Positions 28,001-35,760 of a stretch of DNA of 64,000 bases are shown here, in pieces. The position numbers were made by a program, and so were the translations under genes. The notes below the pieces were generated by a model, which was not told where the DNA came from, made no database searches, and worked only from the letters and a program-made list of their open reading frames with translations. The stretch is from Dasypus novemcinctus (taxonomy: Eukaryota; Chordata; Mammalia; Cingulata; Dasypodidae): assembly GCF_030445035.2 (NCBI RefSeq), contig NC_080680.1, positions 120,120,228 to 120,184,227 on the forward strand. The letters are read 5' to 3'. The stretch's first letter is position 1. The number at the start of each line of letters is the position of its first letter.

Positions 28001-31000
28001 ATGTGCTCACGGAGTTCATCTTCAATGGCCTGCCGTTGATCCAGCATTTCTGCCAGCTTGCGATTTTTGGTTTGCAGTGTTCGAATGTCTAATTCCTCCT
28101 GCCCCAGAAAACCAATCTTATTAGTCTCCACAAAGAAATTAGACAAAATGGCTGATAAACAAAATCACTTACTTCATGAGCTTTTCCCTATTAATAAAGC
28201 TATTCATTTAAGAGAAATCTTACAACAAAATAATTAGATAAGAAGCAGATGCAGAAGAGATAAAGGAAAAGGTCTGTATTAACCTGAGCAAAGAATGACA
28301 GACACAAATAGACTAGAACTTCAACCTTACCATCTTGCTATTCTAGCCACATGTACATCCACAAAGCACAGCTCCTTTAAGGCTCCACCATCCAGCTAGA
28401 TCACCCTCTACTGAGGTGAGCACTGTCATCTATCTCTTAAGTACTGAACTTCCTTCAGTCAAGATTTTGACATCAAGGTCCTTTTCTTCCCTATCCCTGC
28501 CACCATCTCAGTTATTCCAGTATGCATGTGGACCATCAAATCCTCCAGCACCTAGCTATCAGTGTCCTGAATTCCTTACCTCCAAAGATCATCTCCTCCA
28601 CTGCACTTCTGTCATGCATGTCAAAGGTCACATCCTGGACTTTCTTCTTTACCTGGAACTGCTCCATCTCTGAAATCTTAAATTTCAATTTCCCATCCCT
28701 TGAACAAAACTCTATCTTTACAGATATGTCATGCCCTTATTTGCAATATATGACCTGATCTTCAGAATTTTGAATTCTCTCCTTTTTCTCTTTCAGTTCT
28801 CTCTGTCTCTACTTCTTTTAATATCTTGACTATAGGCCATAGTACATTCTTTCAAACACAGGTCTATTAGTATCCTCAATTCTCTACCTTGGTTTTTTTA
28901 TTCTATCTTGTGAACAAACTCCAATCTGAATTAATCCAGACATCCACTATTCCATTCCTATATCCTATACCCTGGACACTGATATCTTCTACATAAGGTC
29001 ATTAAACCAGGAAAACCGGTGCATTTACAAAATGAATTCTTGACCTGAACAGATCTTATAATTTGTCCAGAAATATTTCTTTTAACAAGTCAGCTATCTC
29101 CCAATCTTCAGAGAGGTAGTATCAAACTCTACCCACCCTATCTGCCCCAGCTCACATCACATCAAGCTGATGCCTTTGCTTCCTGTTTTAAAGACAAGAT
29201 AGAAGTCATCAAGTGGAAAGTTCCTCAACTTCACATCTCTGTCACCACTTTGCACAACTTACCAACCTATGCATACATTCTTAAACCTCAGTGTATGCTT
29301 ATGATTCTCTTCTCTACTGTTTCTTCAAAATCCTCACTCCATCAGTAATTCCACACCCCTCTCTTTAGCCTCTCCCTCTAGCTTCCTCCCATAAGCATTT
29401 TTAAACCTCTGGCTTTAAAAACTAAAAAGAAACAAAACCCAAAAAAACTTATTAGAAAAATCTTCTTTCCATGTTACCCTCTGACCACTGCTCTATTTCA
29501 ACTCCCAAAACCCCAAATTCTTAAAATTTAGTTATTTGCAGTAACTTTTACCCATCCCCAGTCATTCTTTTTGCACTCACCCACTGAGCTACATTCTTTA
29601 AGCCCACAATGTGGCTTGGCCAATACCAATTGATTGGAATGATTCCCAAAGTCACTACTGCATATTAAGTTTACATCCCCAGGTAATTTTCAGACCTCAT
29701 CTTATTCAACTTCTGTGCAAGACCTAACATTACTGACCACTTTCTTTCCTCTCAAAATGCTCTCCTCTCTTAGTTCACGGGAACACCACCATACTGGTTT
29801 CCTGCCTATTTGTCTAGCTTCTCTTTCCCGGTCTTTTTTCATTAATCAACAACTGTTTGGGGACTCTAATTGTATGGCACTGTGCTAAACAAAGGGAACA
29901 TAAGAGTCAACAAGATAACAGCAGCATGTGCACTAAGACCACAGTCTAGTCTGGGGGAAAAGCATGCATTTATAAAGGGAGATACAATATAATATGATAA
30001 ATGCCATGACAGGTAGAGGGTGGGGAAAAGCTAGGAAGGTTTCTGCAGGATCCATTTCAAGTTGAGCTCTAAAGAAGATGGAATGACCTAGGAAAAGTCA
30101 GGGGCGTGGGGAGTACTCAAGGCAAAGGAAATTACAAGTGGGAAGGCTTATATGTCTATCCTACCTAGAAATTGAGTATGAAAAAATAAGAATTATTTAT
30201 TAGGACCCCGATGTCTTGTTAAAACATTCTTGATTTGCCAAAATAGCCCACAGTCTCCCAATAACACTAGTTATTAAGACAAGTAATAAACTACATCCTC
30301 AACCTCTTCTCTGAACATTGCCTTCCCCTTGATGCTCTATTTGAAACCTGCATGGGATTACTGTTTCCTCTGAAACCCTCTAACATGAAGGCTGATTCCA
30401 TCTACCTCTTGAAGCCCTGGGTCTGGAGGTAGGTGGGTGTCCTCCCTGTTTCCCATGGCTACTTCTAGGCCATTATCCCACCCTCTTCTCTAAAGCCTCC
30501 TATCTTCTCTGCTGATGCCACTGGTCTAGACCACCTGCAACTGCCTTGTTGCAGTCATCTAAAAGTGGCCAGGTTACTTCCTCACATTTGTTGATTATTT
30601 AGCACCCACCTTATAATCTCTCTCTCCAATACTAATCCTGCCATATTCTTATTTGTTTCAATTCCTATATCCAACATCTTGGATCATCAATTCACTGACC
30701 TCCTTTCCTCCAACAACCTTTTCCTCTACCTCCTTTAGTCACCCACCCCCATGGTTTTTATTCTGAGCAGTACTTGCATGCCCTCTATAAGCTCAATTCC
30801 AAACAACCTCTTCTCTGCAATTACACCTATTTTCCAGCTCATGCTCTCTAGTTTCCGGGGTCTAATAATTCTACAACTCCTTTAGAATCTATAATCCATT
30901 GGTCCTACTACTTCTTGTCCCTCACTCCTCACTTCCTCACTTCCCTCTTTATCAAACTTAAATTCCATGAACAGTCACTGTAATCACCCCCTATTATATA

Positions 31001-34000
31001 GCTTCTTCTCCTTCCTTGCTCCCTTACCACACCTACCTGAGAAAATCCCCAGCCCTGGAAACATCCAACTCTACCCACTCCAAGTCAACACCCATGCAGG
31101 TGAGTGTGACTAGAGAAAACGGAGCCCCAGACTGATTGGTCTCATTGTAGACTCATGTCACAAACCTCAAGAGGGCGCCCAGTGCTGCCCAGCAATCCTA
31201 CTACAACTTTCTAGTCCATCCTCTCTTTAAGATGACTACTTCATATCTTCTCCTGTCTCTTCCAACCTCCAAAACTTCCTCCCACATCCTCACTCTCAGA
31301 CGAGTCTTGCTTTTGATTCCACTGAAAAAAAAAAAAAATAGAAGCAATCAGAAGAGAACGTACACACCTACCTCCCACAGCCACAGCTTTCAGCCTACCT
31401 ACAGCTGAACCTTCATGCCCTGTCTTCCTTCCTGCTGCTGTGCACAACCTGTCTCTGCTCCTAGTTAAAGACAATCCTTCCACTGTGCATTTCACTCCAC
31501 TCCCTCTCACCCATTTAAGGACATCACACCAGTGACTGTCTCCTCTTTCTGCCCCATCATCAATTTTATCCTCTACCAAATCGTTCCAATCAATCGACAA
31601 ACATGCTGCAATATCTGCCTTACAAAACGAACAGCAACCTCCCCTCCACTCCAGAACGCCCTCCAGCCACAGCCCTGTTCTCTTTACTTTAGAGCAGTAC
31701 ACCTTCAGAGCCTTGTCTCCACCCTCCCTAATTCCTCCTCTCCTATTTTCTTAGACTTGCTGCCATGAGGCCCACTATTACACCAATACAGTTCTGGTCA
31801 AGTCTCCAGTGAACTCTCTATTGCTGAATCTAAGGGCCACATCTCAGTCCTCACCTTACTCAAGCCATTGGCAGCACCGGAGCAACCCCTTCTTGAAACT
31901 TCTTTTTTGGCTTCTTGGACCCCCACTGTCTCGTTTTCCTCCTACCTCATTGGACTCTTGTTTTTTCTCGTTGGCTAGTCTCCCTTCTCATCTTTTTAAT
32001 ATAAAAATGCTACAGTGCCCCAGGACTCTATCCTCAGACCTCATCTTTATGCTGTCTCCCTAGGAGAGAGCCTCTGGTCTCATGGATTTAAACACCATCT
32101 ACAAAATGATGATTTCTAGGCCAGACCTCAGCCGAAACTTCAGATTATTATATCCAATTGCCTATCCACTCAGAGGCTTAACAGATATCTCAAACTTACA
32201 TGTCCAAAACCAAACTCATGACTTACCCTTCATGTCTCCCAAAAAGCTGCACCCACATACGGACACTCCAGACTTCCAAAACCCTCAGGTGATCTGGCCT
32301 CCTTGCCCTCACACATTTTGCACAACCCATCAGCAAATCCTGTCAACACTACCTCTATGGTGGTCCAAGTCCCATGATTCCTTATTAAGATCACAGCAAC
32401 AGCCTCCTGTAGCAGAAACTTGGGTACCTTGCCAAATTTCAGCACAAATGCGGTGGACAGCTCCACACACACACCAAGCCTTCCCAGTTCAAGCACACCT
32501 TGAAGTCTAGGTTTTTCTGCCATACACTTTCAGTTGGCTCACTACAGCAACCTGGACATGTAGAAGAGTCATTGTTTTCAAGGACAATCACCAAGCAATG
32601 GGGGCAGGGATCAGTGGTTACAGGCCCCAGGTACCTACCCTTGAGATGGTGGGGTAAGGGGCCAGATGGGACAATTCTAACTGGACTCCTGCTCATATAC
32701 CCCTTGACCCTCTATAATTTATTCTCCAACCATAAGTCAGAGAATCTTACTCTCCACTTAAGTTCTTCCAGTGGCTCCTCACTCCTCCGTGGACAAGGTC
32801 AAAACTGGAAAACAAGTTATTTGCTTTCCCTAGAACCTGTGCTTATTTTCTTACCAGCATCCTATGATCAGCATATACCCATTCTACTATAATGGTCTGT
32901 TCCCTTGTCAGTGCCACACTACAAAAGGAAGTCCAGAGACCATCCTCACTGTAAAACGCAGTATGTGGTCAATAGCAGATTCTCAATAAATACTGCTATT
33001 TCCTCAGTGGCTAAATGTCCTTGGGGTACATGACATGAGGCAATGCTAAGACAAAATCATCTCCTAGTAGCAGTATGGTACAGCTGAACCACAGATGGCC
33101 TCAGAAATGGCATTTCATGATCAATTTACTCTGAATGTATCTATTATTTCATTTGACTCTGAAAAAAATCAACCTGAGCCTCACACTCAAAATCTCATAA
33201 GGAATGGCTGTAGTTCTGTAAGTTATACAAATGTAAAGCTTTTTAACACCATCTACCCGTGGCTGAGTTCCAAAGTACAAAACCCTGATCTATATTAAAA
33301 CCTATTATACCAAGCTTCTGATGTCTAATAGATATGTAGCATTATAGTGAGCTTTCAGTGTATAATACTCTAATGGAAAGGTCAGTTCCACAAGAGCAAG
33401 GATAATACGTATTTTATTCACTATTATAATTCATTTTATCTAGCCCAATAGTAACTATTAATAGCTCACATTTATTGGGTCCTTACTATGCTAAGGTGAA
33501 GTTTTAAACATTTACACAGATGTTCTCATTTTATCCTCACATCAACCTAAAGAGGTAGGCATTGTAACTACAGCTTACAGACAAGGAAAGAGAGGCACAG
33601 AGAGGCTAACACAGGTCATACAGCTAGAAGTGAGAGAGATGAGACTCAACCTCACTTTCCATCACACTCTGAACTATTTAACTATACTGCCTCTTAACAC
33701 TCAGTACTGAGTTTTTCAGTGAATGAGAAAAGACTTTACAGCTTTCCATTGCTAAATTCCTATAATCAATACTGTATCAGGCAACTGGCTCTCAAAAGAA
33801 CATAAGCACACCTTTGGAAACAAAGCTTAAATGTCAATGCACCTCATCTCCAGAACCAATCACATCATTTCACCTACTTTTGCCCTGTGTTATTTCCCTT
33901 TTCTCTTCAATGGCTTCCACAAATTTTCAGTTTCAGGATGCAAGTGACAGAAGAAAAGCAGACTCTCACAGCATAGTTTCCACATACCGTTGAAGAGACA

Positions 34001-34116
34001 CCCCCTAGCTTAATTGTTTCCACTGTGGTCCCTGAATCTTCAACAGCTGTCTTCTTCTCGGGAGGCATGGAAGTGCCAGGCTCTCCAGCCGCTCTTTTAT
34101 TTCCAATTCCTGACAT
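9919..34116 (-). CDS. RNF20: RNF20 (BRE1A) E3 ubiquitin ligase, coding exons 2-15, C-terminus outside the window
   Basis: This is a nuclear E3 ligase. With RNF40 and the E2 UBE2A/UBE2B it mono-ubiquitinates histone H2B (Lys120), a mark tied to transcription elongation and DNA repair. Fourteen minus-strand exons read through in one frame (129+168+148+183+119+147+78+120+180+136+122+377+118+150 = 2175 nt, 725 residues), and their translation matches RNF20 from its first residue [14 protein letters not shown]. The start is ATG 34116-34114, with A at -3 (ACCATG). The visible part is the N-terminal E2-binding region and the long coiled coils, with a Glu/Arg/Lys-rich helix near residues 555-605. No in-frame stop or frameshift is seen, so the gene looks functional. 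The last ~250 residues (final coiled coil and RING) are missing only because the window ends. Identification is from recognition of the protein; exon borders are read from splice sites and phase. Confidence 0.97.
10069..10664 (-). other. RNF20 intron 14
   Basis: It is 596 bases long with clean GT-AG ends. No repeat was recognised with confidence. Confidence 0.6.
10665..10782 (-). CDS. RNF20: RNF20 exon 14 (residues 636-675)
   Basis: Acceptor ccgtcatag precedes AAAGGCACAGG at 10782, and donor GCAGAG/gtaatct follows 10665. It completes a split Lys codon and encodes [16 protein letters not shown] to AAEKKSKAE. Confidence 0.95.
11020..11150 (+). repeat. MER5-type hAT fragment in intron 13
   Basis: GGGGTCCAGGAATCTATTTT with a following GATGATTCCGACACCACA-like stretch matches the MER5A consensus pattern (non-autonomous hAT-Charlie). 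The rest of intron 13 (11151-11825) shows nothing that I recognise. Confidence 0.5.
11826..12202 (-). CDS. RNF20: RNF20 exon 13 (residues 511-635, charged helix)
   Basis: This is the longest exon in view (377 bases). Acceptor gtcctcccag precedes ACACGTCTG at 12202, and donor CTCAA/gtaagag follows 11826. The first half is Ser/Glu/Asp-rich and probably disordered. The second half is almost pure Glu, Arg and Lys ([18 protein letters not shown] and onwards), the pattern of a rigid single alpha helix. Its DNA is a purine-rich near-repeat (GAG/AGA/AAG), prone to slippage, so codon number may vary between species. Confidence 0.95.
12322..12443 (-). CDS. RNF20: RNF20 exon 12 (residues 470-510)
   Basis: Acceptor tgtttaag precedes GCCCCATC at 12443, and donor AACAAG/gtaacca follows 12322. 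It encodes [15 protein letters not shown] to [10 protein letters not shown] Val stands in [10 protein letters not shown] where I recall Leu in human. Confidence 0.95.
12760..12895 (-). CDS. RNF20: RNF20 exon 11 (residues 425-469 plus one base)
   Basis: Acceptor tctgtgcatag precedes CGAGATGAG at 12895, and donor GGCAG/gtatgac follows 12760. It encodes [14 protein letters not shown] to AANEQA and leaves one base of a Gly codon. Confidence 0.95.
13540..13775 (+). repeat. L2 LINE 3' end in intron 10
   Basis: The tail phrases are typical of L2: AAGATGGTTGAGGGCAAGAACT, CAGCACTGAGCAGAGC, then CTATAAACGCTTGCTGAATG and a short GAATGA repeat. Confidence 0.75.
13823..14002 (-). CDS. RNF20: RNF20 exon 10 (residues 365-424)
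   Basis: Acceptor ggcccctcag precedes GTGGAATTG at 14002, and donor ATCGAG/gtaacag follows 13823. It encodes 60 residues, [19 protein letters not shown] to RQVELIE, as coiled coil. Confidence 0.95.
14003..14790 (-). other. RNF20 intron 9, first part
   Basis: Non-coding AT-rich sequence with a CCCCCTCCACCCCCC stretch near 14673-14688. No element named. Confidence 0.5.
14795..15000 (+). repeat. MIR SINE
   Basis: It holds the MIR core in order: GGGCACTGGCTCATTT, ATAAGGAAACGAATG, ACTTGCCCAAGATCATAGAG and TTAAGTGATGGAAATGG. Confidence 0.75.
15845..16045 (-). repeat. MIR SINE (reverse)
   Basis: In reverse orientation the MIR pattern is TTAGCTCCAACATTTCC, GATCCTGGGTAGGG, TCTAAGGGTCAGTTTCC, and CCTAACACAGTTCCCAAATA at the end. 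Confidence 0.65.
16055..16550 (+). repeat. MLT2-type (ERVL) solo LTR
   Basis: It starts TGTGATGCCTAATTTCGTGC, ends CTGGAGAACCCTAATACA and contains AGCCAATTCCCATAATAAATC before an AT-rich stretch, the layout of MLT2 LTRs. Flanks TTTAC and CTTAC look like a 5-bp target-site duplication with one change. Confidence 0.75.
16551..17302 (-). other. RNF20 intron 9, middle part
   Basis: It has a C-rich run near 16559-16612 and otherwise AT-rich sequence. No element was recognised. Confidence 0.45.
17303..17735 (+). repeat. MLT1 (ERVL-MaLR) solo LTR with a CA microsatellite
   Basis: Typical MLT1 order: GAAGTCCTAACCC, TTTGGAAATAAGGTCTTTG, GGTGGGTCCTAATCCAATA, then TTTAAGCCACCCAGTTTGTGG and AACTAACACAATG. 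An (AC)n run of about 22 bases lies at 17471-17492. Confidence 0.85.
17820..17995 (+). repeat. MER5-type hAT element
   Basis: AGAGGATCTTGCTTAAATGC, ATCCTGCATTTCCAACAACT and GTGAAGCTGATACTG followed by GGGCCACA match the MER5A layout. Confidence 0.7.
17996..19229 (-). other. RNF20 intron 9, last part
   Basis: Apparently unique intron DNA. Open frames near 18.7-18.9 kb on both strands overlap each other and show no family features. Confidence 0.5.
19230..19349 (-). CDS. RNF20: RNF20 exon 9 (residues 325-364)
   Basis: Acceptor cttctctccag precedes TTTGAGGAG at 19349, and donor CTCAAG/gtaggag follows 19230. It encodes 40 residues, [17 protein letters not shown] to TTQNEKLK, a heptad-rich coiled coil. 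Confidence 0.95.
19515..19592 (-). CDS. RNF20: RNF20 exon 8 (residues 299-324)
   Basis: Acceptor cttctctag precedes GTGAATTCG at 19592, and donor CGGAAG/gtagggc follows 19515. This short exon of 26 residues, [18 protein letters not shown] to INARK, is a Gly-rich break between coiled coils. Confidence 0.95.
19721..19867 (-). CDS. RNF20: RNF20 exon 7 (residues 250-298), GC splice donor
   Basis: The acceptor ends in catag before TTCGCCAAG at 19867. The exon ends GAACGG, and the intron starts gcaagt (GC at 19720-19719) rather than GT. This border is forced: 147 bases give exactly 49 residues ([12 protein letters not shown] to LAEVLER), and exon 8 resumes in phase 0 with VNSKGYK. There is no GT donor nearby in the right phase. 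Confidence 0.93.
20520..20865 (+). repeat. MLT1-like LTR relic
   Basis: CAAGAGGTGGAGTCTTTGAC, CCCCTTGAATCTGAATATG and a GCCATG/AGAGGCCATGTG region followed by CAGCCAGCCACATGAGCCAT follow the pattern of diverged MLT1 LTRs. Confidence 0.55.
21044..22249 (-). mobile_element. Full-length Hsmar1-like mariner, inactive
   Basis: Both ends carry the inverted terminal repeat TTAGGTTGGTGCAAAAG (start 21044; its complement ends 22249), flanked by TA at 21042-21043 and 22250-22251. The span is 1206 bases, slightly shorter than the ~1.29 kb of Hsmar1. On the minus strand fragments of a mariner transposase are visible, best at 21904-21710 ([20 protein letters not shown], then [19 protein letters not shown], the helix-turn-helix region). 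Beyond it stops and frame shifts break the catalytic domain, so it cannot be active. It lies in intron 6 of RNF20, on the gene's own strand. Confidence 0.9.
22315..22530 (-). repeat. MIR SINE (reverse)
   Basis: Complement of MIR: TTGCATTCAAATCACAGCTC, CACCTTCTGCCTGAG, then AAAGTGCCTAACCGCTAGGT near the end. Confidence 0.65.
22531..23134 (-). other. End of RNF20 intron 6
   Basis: Unique-looking sequence up to the exon 6 donor. No element was recognised. Confidence 0.5.
23135..23253 (-). CDS. RNF20: RNF20 exon 6 (residues 210-249)
   Basis: Acceptor ctttctcag precedes ATAATCTG at 23253, and donor CAGGAG/gtacttg follows 23135. It encodes [14 protein letters not shown] through KHHTMSQE, a coiled-coil helix. 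Confidence 0.95.
24100..24345 (+). repeat. MER5-like fragment followed by a short L2 tail
   Basis: GGATCCTGCCAGAATCACC to AAAACTCCCAAGATGACTC fits MER5B (24100-24265). AGCCCTGAGAACAGGGACTG and AAAGCTCAATAAATGTCC (24292-24345) fit the end of L2. Confidence 0.5.
24346..25368 (-). other. RNF20 intron 5, AT-rich middle part
   Basis: AT-rich sequence with no element that I recognise and no coding signal. Confidence 0.45.
25383..25756 (+). mobile_element. DAS-SINE (armadillo tRNA-derived SINE) with a double poly-A tail
   Basis: The head GCGGACATGGCTCAACTGATA and B-box-like GTTTGATCCCC derive from a tRNA; the armadillo body follows (GTGCAGTGCTG, AAGGAGTGC, GAGAGCTGACAC). It is flanked by a perfect 14-base duplication AAAGAAGCTGTAAC (25369-25382 and 25757-25770). 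The tail has A-run 25709-25721, then 21 other bases, then A-run 25743-25759, which overlaps the duplication. Confidence 0.93.
25981..26409 (+). mobile_element. DAS-SINE, second copy in intron 5
   Basis: GGACTTGGCCCAATGGATAG starts the tRNA-like head and AGTTCAAACCC is the B box. The body carries AGCTGGCCCATGCGCAGTGC and TGCAGCCTGCCCAAGAATAG, and the A-rich tail has AATAAATAAAAAG. It is flanked by an 11-base duplication AACAAGAACAG (25970-25980 and 26410-26420). Confidence 0.95.
26421..26887 (-). other. RNF20 intron 5, end
   Basis: Short unique stretch ending at the exon 5 donor. No element was recognised. Confidence 0.5.
26888..27070 (-). CDS. RNF20: RNF20 exon 5 (residues 149-209)
   Basis: Acceptor gtgtcctcag precedes GGGAAGGGC at 27070, and donor GGAG/gtgaggc follows 26888. 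It encodes [17 protein letters not shown], a poly-serine run and a coiled coil ending LLSRKLNSG. The split Asp codon is completed by exon 6. Confidence 0.95.
27223..27370 (-). CDS. RNF20: RNF20 exon 4 (residues 100-148 plus one base)
   Basis: Acceptor ccttctccag precedes TTTGATGAA at 27370, and donor AGAG/gtaggtg follows 27223. It encodes [16 protein letters not shown] through an acidic stretch ending KDDRER, then leaves phase 1. A serine stands after DLEQ where I recall Gly in human (DLEQG), a harmless species difference. Confidence 0.95.
27385..27822 (+). repeat. MLT2-like LTR in intron 3
   Basis: GGTTAGGCTAATGTGTCAAC, TTGTTTGGTCAAGCAAGC, TCCAATCAGCTGAATGTC and the end phrase CCCTAAAGAACTCTGACTAA give the MLT2/ERVL LTR layout. 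It occupies most of intron 3. Confidence 0.65.
27931..28098 (-). CDS. RNF20: RNF20 exon 3 (residues 44-99)
   Basis: Acceptor ctggggcag precedes GAGGAATTAG at 28098, and donor CAG/gtagctg follows 27931. The 168 bases encode 56 residues, beginning [12 protein letters not shown] and ending IVNRYWSQ. This segment belongs to the N-terminal region that contacts the E2 enzyme UBE2A/B. Confidence 0.96.
29860..30175 (-). repeat. L2 LINE fragment (reverse)
   Basis: GGCACTGTGCTAAACAAAGG, GTCTAGTCTGGGGGAAAAGC, ATAAATGCCATGACAGG and CAAAGGAAATTACAAGTGG follow the complement of the L2 3' region in order. Confidence 0.6.
31900..32880 (+). repeat. L2 LINE fragment
   Basis: GTGCCCCAGGACTCTATCC, TCTGGTCTCATGGATTTAAAC, AGATATCTCAAACTTACATG, CATCAGCAAATCCTGTCAAC and TCTTCCAGTGGCTCCTCACT are recognisable L2 landmarks in the right order. 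Flanking pyrimidine-rich DNA (28.4-29.8 and 30.3-31.8 kb) may be more of the same. Confidence 0.7.
33450..33700 (+). repeat. MIR SINE (nearly complete)
   Basis: It matches MIR from AATAGCTCACATTTATTGGG through TTATCCTCACATCAACC, AGAGGCACAGAGAGGCTAAC and GTCATACAGCTAGAAGTGAG. Confidence 0.9.
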
Positions 34117-34142
34117 GGTGGTACTAGATGAAAGTTGCTTTC
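33988..34142 (-). CDS. RNF20: RNF20 exon 2 (start codon; residues 1-43)
   Basis: The acceptor ccctctag lies just above 34142, and 26 bases of 5' UTR precede ATG 34116-34114. Coding runs to ACG (33988-33990), then donor gtatgtg. Residues 1-43 include a basic PPEKK patch. The reading frame ends in phase 0. Confidence 0.95.
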
Positions 34143-34494
34143 CTAGAGGGAAAAAAGGACAGAAACCGAGCTAAGAAAGGCAATAAAAATGCCTGAAAAG
34201 AAGCCATCCCTGATGTAAAAACTGACAATATTTCCAGCCAACCCTTTAACTTAGATCCATTAATTCCATACCAAGCAACATGACCCCCAAATTCTACTTG
34301 GAAAAGTAGGGAATTATGGAGTAAGAGTCAGGGTTGAATTTACATGACTGTAAATTTCTAATAGAATGCTGATAAGAAATAAGACAATGGGTAAAGATCA
34401 AGAATAAATTTCAGGAATTGATAACATTTTTTATTTCCTGAGACGCCAAAATCAGACAGGTACAGTTTGATTCCGAGAGAAGTTAATTCTATAA

Positions 34495-34925
34495 TGACAG
34501 AGAAATTTCAGAGTCAAAAGAGATCTGAGAGATGCCTGCTAAGTCAATCACCTCTGAGCCTCAGTTTCCTAAACGAGGGAAAACAACAGCATACGCTTCA
34601 TATTTTTATTACAAAGAATGAATAATTATAAAAAGAACTTAGCATAATGCCTGACAAAGATAAACTCAGGAACAGCAGGTCTCCTCTTTTATGTTTGCTG
34701 TTTTCTCCTCTATCTCCAAATGCTCTCCCTCACGATTCCATGTAACCCTAGGGAAGCCAGATCTGAGTGCGAATCCCAGTTCTACCGTTTACTTGGGTTG
34801 AAAGACTGAGTTCTCCAAGAGCTTCCATTTCCTTATCTGTACAATGGAGGCGAGTGTCATTTCGTTTGCCCGACCTACCTCCCAGGGTTTGGGAACTCAA
34901 AGCGTGCGGAATGGATGCTAAAGCA
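34495..34925 (-). repeat. Two MIR SINE fragments (reverse) in intron 1
   Basis: Fragment one (34495-34670) holds GAGCCTCAGTTTCCTAAACG. Fragment two (34735-34925) holds GTGCGAATCCCAGTTCTACC, TTTCCTTATCTGTACAATGG and CTACCTCCCAGGGTTTGGG. Confidence 0.65.
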
Positions 34926-34989
34926 TCTTACTTTAAGAAGCAGCCCTGCTATCACCCTGACTACAGACTACTCTGCTTCCAATCCAAGT

Positions 34990-35760
34990 TCTAGGAAAGG
35001 GGTTATCTGTAGCAGTAGCCTGGGGCGGCCCTCGCCTCGAGAGAAAGGTCACTGGGGAGCAAGAAACAAGTGCGGTAATCCGACTTGCGTGGGGCCAGGG
35101 ACCCCCGCCCCCGGCGCGGCCAATCGCAGGCAGGGGGAGGGGGCCCCGAGCGAAAAAGGATGGCAATTCCCGAAGGTCCGCACAGTCTCGTCGCGCCCTC
35201 GGCCGTGATCTAACCTGGTTCTTCAAACTCGCGTCGTCCCGGAGCCGAACTCGCGGCAGTTATTCACCAAAGCCCGCGCCGCCCTCCCACCTCTCAGCCC
35301 CGACCCGCGGGCGAAGACAGCAGGAAGCTTCCGGGAGGCGGGGCCAGGGGGTGGAAGAAGGGAACGGAAAGAGGTAGTCGCTTCAACGTCGCCGGATGGA
35401 TCGCGAGACAGGCCGGGCGGAAGTGACGTGTCTTGAGGGCGCCGGGCGGCCTGTGAACGTGGCCTCTCTAGCCACGCTTGTGGTGGGGCACTCTCCGTGG
35501 TAAGAATTTTGCCGGATCCGGCTCCCGGAATCCCTGAGCGCCCCTGACTTTTGCTGGCCAGTTGGCCATTGGTCACGCCTTCTTGGGTTTTCTGGCCGAG
35601 ATGAATGCCTGATTCTTTTGCCTATTCTTGGTTCTAGAGACTCGCTCAGACTACCGATTGGCTGGTGGTTGCAGCAATCTCGGGGCAAGGCCAAGCCTCC
35701 GACGCCTCCAGGAAACGTTACTCGAGCCCCTTCGTGCTCAATGGGTCTCAGGGCGTTAGA
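34990..35760. promoter_or_regulatory. RNF20 CpG-island promoter
   Basis: A GC- and CpG-rich block stands out from AT-rich flanks and has no TATA box. On the plus strand GGCGGAAGTGACGTG (35416-35430) joins an ETS core (CGGAAG) to a CRE-like TGACGTG. TCGCGAGA at 35401-35408 is most of the TCTCGCGAGA element bound by BANP/ZBTB33-type factors. Inverted CCAAT boxes (ATTGG on plus, CCAAT on minus) lie at 35568-35572 and 35657-35661, upstream of the gene. All of this fits a housekeeping promoter firing on the minus strand. Motif calls are by eye. Confidence 0.8.
35215..35450 (-). other. RNF20: RNF20 probable non-coding exon 1 (5' UTR); right end approximate
   Basis: On the minus strand the sequence AACCAG/gttaga gives a splice donor with the last exon base at 35215. 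It is the best donor in the CpG island and would join the acceptor of exon 2 at 34142 across a 1072-base intron. The transcription start cannot be read from sequence; 35450 is a guess based on the promoter motifs just upstream. Confidence 0.55.

Larger units (their letters stand above)
28143..33987 (-). other. RNF20 intron 2 (most of it), rich in L2 relics
   Basis: The whole intron runs from 33987 down to 28099. It is strikingly pyrimidine-rich on the plus strand across about 28.4-32.9 kb. Much of this reads like diverged L2 LINE (entered separately). No conserved exon-like ORF was recognised in it. Open frames such as 31702-31241 on minus look like chance products of this base skew. Confidence 0.6.

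Noticed and set aside
31241..31702. 153-residue frame on the minus strand in intron 2
   Set aside because: It arises in purine-skewed L2-like DNA; there are no domain features and splice sites do not fit RNF20.
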